Positions 57,489-64,000 of a DNA stretch of 64,000 nt are shown here, in pieces. Location of the stretch: NCBI RefSeq assembly GCF_029873635.1, contig NC_080421.1, forward strand, positions 35,754,617 through 35,818,616, written 5' to 3'. Numbering within the stretch: position 1 is the first letter of the stretch; every line of letters begins with the position of its first letter. Source of the DNA: Malania oleifera. Its lineage: Eukaryota > Streptophyta > Magnoliopsida > Santalales > Ximeniaceae. The notes under the pieces were generated by a model that was not told the DNA's origin, did not search any database, and saw nothing but the letters and a program-made list of their open reading frames with translations. The translations under genes and the position numbers were made by a program.

Positions 57489-59657
57489 TGTTGACCTTAT
57501 AGGTCACAACTAGTTTTGATAATGAAAAATATCTATTGTATTTGATGCATGCTTGAGGTTATATGCAGGTATTCTATTTGGTAGATCATAATGATAGCAC
57601 AAAGAGGAATTGAAGCTGAAGACCCAATATATATTGTATTCTATTTCTTAATTTCATTTTTATTTAAAGGTTCTATAATAGTAAATAGGGCTTAGCTTGT
57701 AATAAGCATACACATCACTTGCATGATACAATAACTAAGCTCAAATTGAAAAGAACCTAGAAATGACCCTAGGACACTCACACATGCATACATATGTTTG
57801 GTCATTTGAATAGGGTGATTGCACAAATTGAAAAGAACTAAAATGTATGAAAATTACAAGTTCGGTTGACCGTACTCCCAAGTACAAAATCTTTCCGATC
57901 GACCGAACGGGGGCCGGGTTAATAGATTGACCATAGTCCGGTCGACCAAACTTATCTAGTTCATTTATACCCATTCGACCGAACTCCCTAGGAGTCAACA
58001 TATTGACCTTACGGTTGACCGTTCCTGAAATGCATGCCAACCACCTGGTCGACCTAGTTCCCACGTGTGGAACTCAACGGTATGGTCGACCAAACTATCT
58101 AGTTCAAATGATTCCCGATCGGCCGAACCACGCTAAATGAAAAAAATCTCCCTTGGACTTTCATGTTCAGTCGACCGAACTTGTAGTTCATTTAAGCCCA
58201 ATTGACTGAACTCAGCACAGCTTGGTCAATCGGACCTGCTTCAGTCGACCGGTGTTATTGGGTTGCGCCTATATTTTTACCGTGGTTAATATTTTTAAAT
58301 GGGGTTAAAATAATTAAATTGTATTAAAACTTTCCTAATAATTCCATATGTGTCATGAACAGTTATATTTTTGGGGATGTCTATACATACCCCCTTATTT
58401 GGAATAATTAGCAATGATTTAGCAATCTTAATTAGCATAAATTCTTTAAAATTCGAAAATCTATAATACTCATTTTTTAGCCTCCAACACTCATTCTTAC
58501 CATATTTTATTGCTCAAATATCTTTGTAAATGTGATTTTAGTGTTCTTGCTCTAAAAGTTTGCTCTCTCAAGATTGTGCTTGTTTGATATTATTTTATTT
58601 GAGAGCAAAACCTCAAGTGTTCTTAAGGGACTTTATTGATAAGTCTATCCTAAGAAAACTTCTTTTGAGCTTCTTAGTATTGCACTATTATTGCAATATC
58701 TTAAGAAGTTCGTATTTGATTTTGGTTGCTAAAATACGTTCAAATCATTTTCAAATATCTAGTGTATTTCATTTTCAGAAATCTTTGGAGAGATATTTGT
58801 TTATGTGCTAAAGATCTTTTGTTGCAATATTCCTTGAGCAATATTATTTGTTGAACACAAAGATAAAATCATTTTTGCAAACCAAAACTATACATCTCTT
58901 GAGCTTTATATGTTGAGAAAAACTACTCGTTAAGATATATGAAGTTTGCCTAATATCTTTGTTTGAGTATTGTGATTATATATATTGTGTGATACAAAGA
59001 TCATATTGTTTGCACTCTCATGCACTGATTCCAAAGCTTGTATACATATTTGAGAGTAGACATCTAAGACCATATTGAGCTTACTTCATTATATCATTTG
59101 GTGGTGTATGTGATTGCGTATATTGGGTACACATATGCTTTACATAAAAGCATAATCACTGTACCAATTTCATTTAGAGAACATACTGTTGTATTCTTGG
59201 CACGGGCCTGAAAAGGGAGACTAGCCTTGTTGAATAGTCCTGGACTGGCTTAGACCCGGTTAGGAAAGTTAGTGCGCCATCCTGTTAGGGTGCGTTGGTT
59301 GAGGTTAGCCCCTTGAATTGACCTAGTTGTAACCGGTGCCGCTTCACCCATTAAGTGAGCTTAGAATGTAATTCTTATGTGGGTGTGCCAAGGAGGGGAC
59401 GTAGGCACAGTTGGCTGAACTCCGATAACATTTGGTGCATGTTCTTTACATTTCCGCAATTTATATTTACCGCACATATATGTTATGGTGTGAACGTTGC
59501 GCCTAATTTAATTTTCGAACGTTATATTTATCTACGCATTTGAAATTGTATAGAAAAACCTTAGGTTGCGAATATACTGTTGTTAGATTAGCTAAACCTA
59601 AGAATAAATTTTTAAATTCCAAATCACCCCACTCTTGGGAATACACCAATTTTAACA
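57489..59657 (+). mobile_element. SIRE-type copia 5' LTR, plus strand
   Basis: 2,169 bp, from TGTTGACCTTATAGGTCAC to GGGAATACACCAATTTTAACA, followed by a primer-binding site (ATTGGTATTAGAG, initiator tRNA-Met type). GGTCGACC-type motifs cluster at 57860-58250 upstream of a CTATACATACC TATA-like region near 58381. It is the same family as the solo LTR at 46067-48331. A GGCACGGGCCTG block near 59200 matches the reversed GCAGGCCCGTGCT-type block near 46550. Confidence 0.85.
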
Positions 59658-59712
59658 ATTGGTATTAGAGTCTCGTTGCACTAGACTTAAATATTTTTGC
59701 AAAAGGATCGCA

Positions 59713-60850
59713 ATGGCTCAATTTGGTGTATCCTTATTCAGAGAGGGACGATCACCTTCCAGTCCTCCATCATTTTGTGGTGTTGATTACACCGCCTGGA
59801 AAACTAGAATGAACATATTTGTAAAAGCTATGAATTGGAGGGCCTGACAGGTGATTAATAAGGGAATTTGTATGCCTGTAGAAAATGATATTAATTTGAT
59901 GCATGCAGATTCATATGCCATGGACATGTTATGTCTTGCATTAGATTCTAATATTCTACTTGAGTTTGTGGCATGTCATAATGCATAGGAAATCTGTGAT
60001 GAACTAGAAAAAGAAATATAGAGAATCCCAGGAGAAGAAGATAGCAACTCCTTTGAATGCTCCAAACTAAAATGATCAGACGGAGGTAAATCATGAGCTA
60101 GAAATCAACGAGGAGGTATATGATTCTCACTCTAGCTCATTTGAGGATTATTGTGATGAATGTTGTGATGTATCATATACTGAATCATCTGTTGATTATA
60201 CTATTAATGATGCTTGCGATGATTCTCATGGAAAATATTCCAATATATTGTATGTTGAATCATCTGTCAAACCTTTTGATAATTTTGTAAATGATTCATG
60301 CGATGTTTATTGTGAAAAATCTTATGATGAATCATCTGATAGCTCATGTGATGTTTGGGCTGAAAATTCATGCACTGATTCATATGATAAACCTTGTGTT
60401 GAATTGTGTGATGAATCATGTGCTAATTTTATGAATAAAAGCATGTAATTCTACAATGAACTAGAAAAAGATTTACTTAAAATGCATAAGCTTCTAGTTC
60501 GAATGTCTAAGCAGAAAATAGTCATGAAAAAAGAAAACAAAAGGGTGACAACACAATTAGACGATCTAAAAGATAATCATGCCACATTAGAAAAGAAAAA
60601 GATTGAGAAAATATTGAAAATTTTCTGCTTAGATGAAGAAATAGATGATTATCCTAAAGTTGCTCTCAAAATTAAAAATAAAAGAATAATCATAATAAAC
60701 CCTTTAGAGTTAAGAAGAGAAATGTTTTCAAAAAGGGTTCATGTTGTAAATCCCATCGTCATAAAATTTTACATGCCACATCTAGTAAAAATTGGGTATG
60801 CAAACACAATCTTTCACATTTATTCAAAACTTGCTTGCACTATATAATGA
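59713..60850 (+). pseudogene. SIRE-type copia gag relic
   Basis: It starts MAQFGVSLFREGRSPSSPPS (59713) and continues FCGVDYTAWKTRMNIFVKAM to a TGA near 59845. It then has more stops through LMHADSYAMDMLCLALDSN. A separate open frame at 60071-60448 is rich in Asp, Ser and regularly spaced Cys (SSDSSCDVWAENSCTDSYD). Then a coiled-coil-like Lys-rich stretch (60482-60847) and a zinc-knuckle remnant near 60840-60890 follow. This is the order of SIRE/Maximus gag. It is non-functional. Confidence 0.75.
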
Positions 60851-60900
60851 AAGGGCACGTCTGTTTTAATTGTCTATTTAGAAGTGCCCGAGGCCTAGAC

Positions 60901-63360
60901 AGAGAAATGATATGGATGATCATAAAACCAAATCCTGTAGGTACTAAGGAAAAATGGATTTAAATTAGTATTACTTTATTATTAAATGTTTCCTTAGATC
61001 CTAGGCTTAGGTTTAGGGGGTTGTGATGATTGTAGGCTTGGGAAGTGTTGCTTAAAATGAAAATCTTAGTATGCGCACTCACCTATCTTGTTATACTAAG
61101 AATCTTTATCCACTTCCAAATGGTCATGGCATCTATGCCTGGTATTTAATTCAAAATGCTTAACTCATGCTAACATGAAAATCACAAGTTTAAGCATACT
61201 ATTGTCCATTGCACAAAAATGAGCTTTAGGGATCCATCCTATTCTATATATCTTTAACCCTAATCTCATTAGTCAAAACCTGGTCATCACTCTAGGTATA
61301 AGTAATGACGATAAATTTCATATCTATCTTGTGCTAATAATAAGGCATCCCTCTCACAATAAAAATTAGATGCATCCACTAGGAAATTCATATTTTACTA
61401 TTAAATCAAATTATTCCCTTTGGGTTTAATATTTAAATCCTCTAATCTTGATTCACCTATCCCCTTCATAGGAAATCATTACCGAACCATGATCATATTT
61501 GTTAAGGTTTCACCTATCTACTTGTATTCTTGCTTTAGATTGTAACTATATTTATAGGATATTTTCATTTCTCCGAAGAGCATTGTTCAAGAAAATTCAA
61601 ATACTCATAAATGCTCTTTGCCTAAGCGGTTGGACCTATCCACTTCCATGAAAATATCTTGAAACATGTCCACCTACATTGAATACTCTTCAAACTTAAC
61701 AGAAATTATAATCCTTAAGAGTATTTAATCACTTCACACACATAGCTCTCAAAATGTTAAGTCATATCCTTTAGAGCTTCATATCCTTTGAAATAAGTTG
61801 AATGGATAATATGATCGCCTAAGTCTCAATCTAGATGAATGTATAAAATTCAAGTAGACCTATGCTTGTGTAATTTTAAGTCGAAACCATTCAAGCTTGA
61901 GCCTCTCTCATGTATTGAAATATTATAAGAAAAGAGGCGGAGATAGGCTTATCACACTTAAACGAATATACGTTGTGACTTTTTGGTCTAATAAGTGTAA
62001 AGAATTCACGCCAAGATTAAACCATTGGAAATCTTATAACTCTTGGCTAAAGAAATTAGAAATTGAAAAAGACATTAAATGAGTTAAGTGCATAACTCAG
62101 GGGGAGCTTTTACCTTCCTATCTATATAAATGAAAAGGCTCTCATATTCTTATATCATTTATTTCTTTGTGCCTTAATGAATAACCACACTGTACTAAAC
62201 GCATAACTATCCACTGTTGTTTATTGTTCATATTATATCTTGATGGATAGTGATTTGTGATTATCTAGTATTGTGAATTGTTATTGAATATATTGTTTGA
62301 TAATATTGGATTGCATGGAACGCCATCAGCAAGGTTGTTGCAGAAACTTATTTACTTACATGCTTGTATGGAACGCCAACTACATAGCTGATGTAGTATG
62401 TTGTGTATTGCATGCTGGTAGCAGATATAGGTTCTCGTGTGCGTTGAACTTAATTATAAATTTCTTAATTGAACCTATCAGGTACAGGTTTTAAGGGAAA
62501 ATGTCCGATTTAAAGATGGTATGCTGCCAAAATTTCAACAGGAATTTTTCCAAAATAAAATCTTATGCTAAAGATGATTATGATAAAAATAATATTAAAT
62601 TATTTTTTAAAGGATGAGCGAAACCAAATAGATAATTAAACTTCATCCTAATATAATCATCAACTATTTAGAAAGGCTCAGATCCATCCCTATAAGAAGC
62701 GCATAAATGATCCATATGCATCACTTTCATCTACTGAATTATTGAGGCTCTTATGAAATCTCTTGAACATTATATCCTGCTTTTGAAGTTCTATGATTTA
62801 ATATGGAATGTTCTTGGGTCATGAACATTATTGCATGCCTTAATATATACTTTCTGATGCATCTATGATCTATAGGGACAACTATACTAATCAAGTGATA
62901 AATGCAATTGACAAATACTCAGTATAGTTCATTTTAAAGATATGGATTGATGGCTTATACTACCTTGCATAGTGAAATAATTCTCTATCCAGTATAAGCA
63001 GTTTGTAGCATTTAAGCTATAATTCAAATTGATAGAAGGAGCATCTTAGATTAAAATGTCTATCATGTTATGCTCACCAACACCTTTTAGCTTAGATCTA
63101 TTGTGAACTCACTATGACATGTGCTTAATCAAAATGACCTTTGTGAAAAACTTAAGTTAATATATATTTCTTTGCCAAATGTTACTTGATTTGCCATATG
63201 ATATTGCAAGTGATTGTTGAATTTTTATGATCATTATGGTTGTGGTTTTCTAGTTATATTTCAGTGTGTGCGCTTAATTAACAAACCAGAAAATGTTGCT
63301 TGCTTGTTTTAAATTAAAGCTTCTTTTTCAGCAAGCAACCCCCCCAATACTTTAAGCAAA
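60901..63360. other. Right-hand region, no recognised gene
   Basis: AT-rich DNA. A CTCAGGGGGAGCTTTT motif at about 62096-62111 resembles the purine-rich tract found in the 3' part of SIRE-type elements, so the stretch up to there may be decayed element interior with protease and pol lost. ORFs at 61897-62082 and 62297-62494 have no family signature that I recognise. Confidence 0.4.
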
Positions 63361-63375
63361 CATCATATGGGGGAT

Positions 63376-63377
63376 AC

Positions 63378-63449
<72 letters not shown>
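63376..63449 (+). repeat. (AT)n(TG)n compound microsatellite
   Basis: About fourteen AT units followed by about 23 TG units. Confidence 0.95.
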
Positions 63450-63452
<3 letters not shown>

Positions 63453-64000
63453 TATACTTATTGTAATACTTTTGGCAAGATCAAATTTAAAAAAAAAAAC
63501 TTTTTTTTTCCTCTTGCCTCATTATTATTATATACATATATATTTTTTTTTCAAAATTGCATAACTGGTTCAGTAATTTCATATGAAAATGCATGCAAAC
63601 TTGTTAGACTATTTTTGTGCTTAAACCTCCTTTTTGGTGTCATATGCCGTGTGCCTTTAACTCAAATCTTCCACGGGTCTCATGATATGTTTCAATTAAA
63701 ATATTTTGCGTATATCTATGGTCTAATTCTGTTTCTCATGTTATTTAAATCTTTTAAATAACTAGTTATATTGTTTGTGATGCATAATTCTCATATCTAC
63801 TGCATGATGATGATGGCACTTTTGTTTTATTGCATCGATCATACTGGAACGGTGTGGGTAGTTGTGGATAAATTGCTAGGTTTTATAAACTCAAACATGT
63901 CATTTTTTATACAGGATTTGTTTTGGAAAGTCCTATTTTCAAACGGCATGCTGCTGAGATTTTTCAAAATTTTCCAAAACTTATAATGTATAAAATTGAT
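63450..64000. other. Window end, no recognised gene
   Basis: AT-rich sequence with two ORFs of 71 to 119 codons, one of which is driven by the TG repeat (poly Cys-Val). No motif supports a gene. Confidence 0.4.

Noticed and set aside
61897-62494. Two small ORFs as possible genes
   Set aside because: There is no recognisable domain and no second copy in the window; they are likely decayed SIRE interior or chance.
63367-63761. ORFs with Cys-Val repeats
   Set aside because: They are a translation of the (TG)n microsatellite.

Overview
The window looks like nuclear DNA from a eudicot plant. It is AT-rich, has spliced genes with GT-AG introns, and is mostly nested Ty1/copia and Ty3/gypsy LTR retrotransposons with long simple-sequence repeats. 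I cannot name the species. The only intact cellular genes I can support are two paralogous 2-oxoglutarate/Fe(II) dioxygenase genes of the hyoscyamine-6-hydroxylase-like (DOXC) type, at 10171-11913 and 34190-35960. Each has four exons encoding 341 residues with a complete H-x-D...H iron site and R-x-S co-substrate site. The two proteins differ at 15 positions by my count.

Layout: the window is a large direct duplication. Copy 1 runs from the left edge (or before it) to about 20757. Copy 2 runs from the gypsy LTR at 21718-24167 to about 57420. Each copy carries, in order: the end of a gypsy LTR; a fragment of a reversed SIRE-type LTR; the 3' part and LTR of a Tat-like gypsy element; a dioxygenase exon-1 relic cut by a minus-strand copia element; a plus-strand copia LTR with part of gag; about 3.4 kb of non-coding DNA; the full dioxygenase gene with a 39-codon upstream ORF; a minus-strand copia element (here Copia-B) with a solo LTR (LTR-C) inside its integrase; and a reversed SIRE-type 3' LTR.

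The copies differ by later events. Copy 1 has lost about 1.46 kb upstream of the exon-1 relic and about 0.79 kb covering the 5' end of Copia-B, and it has gained a 143-bp tandem duplication and another gypsy LTR. In copy 2, an 11.6-kb chromovirus-like gypsy element inserted into LTR-C, and a SIRE-type solo LTR later inserted into that gypsy integrase. This gives a four-level nest with recognisable target-site duplications at each level.

Between the copies (20758-21717) lies a composite join: AT-rich repeats, a 38-bp palindromic array like CACTA-transposon termini, a patch of copia reverse-transcriptase sequence with locally copied filler, and the tail of a gypsy element. The right end (57489-64000) holds a plus-strand SIRE-type LTR, primer-binding site and broken gag, then about 3 kb in which I recognise no gene.

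The observations I consider most worth checking are the shared GTCGAC-core palindrome clusters upstream of the TATA box in several unrelated LTR families, the upstream ORF that is identical in both dioxygenase genes, and the composite patch at the junction. The alternative that the two copies are two haplotypes joined in tandem by assembly error cannot be excluded from sequence alone.
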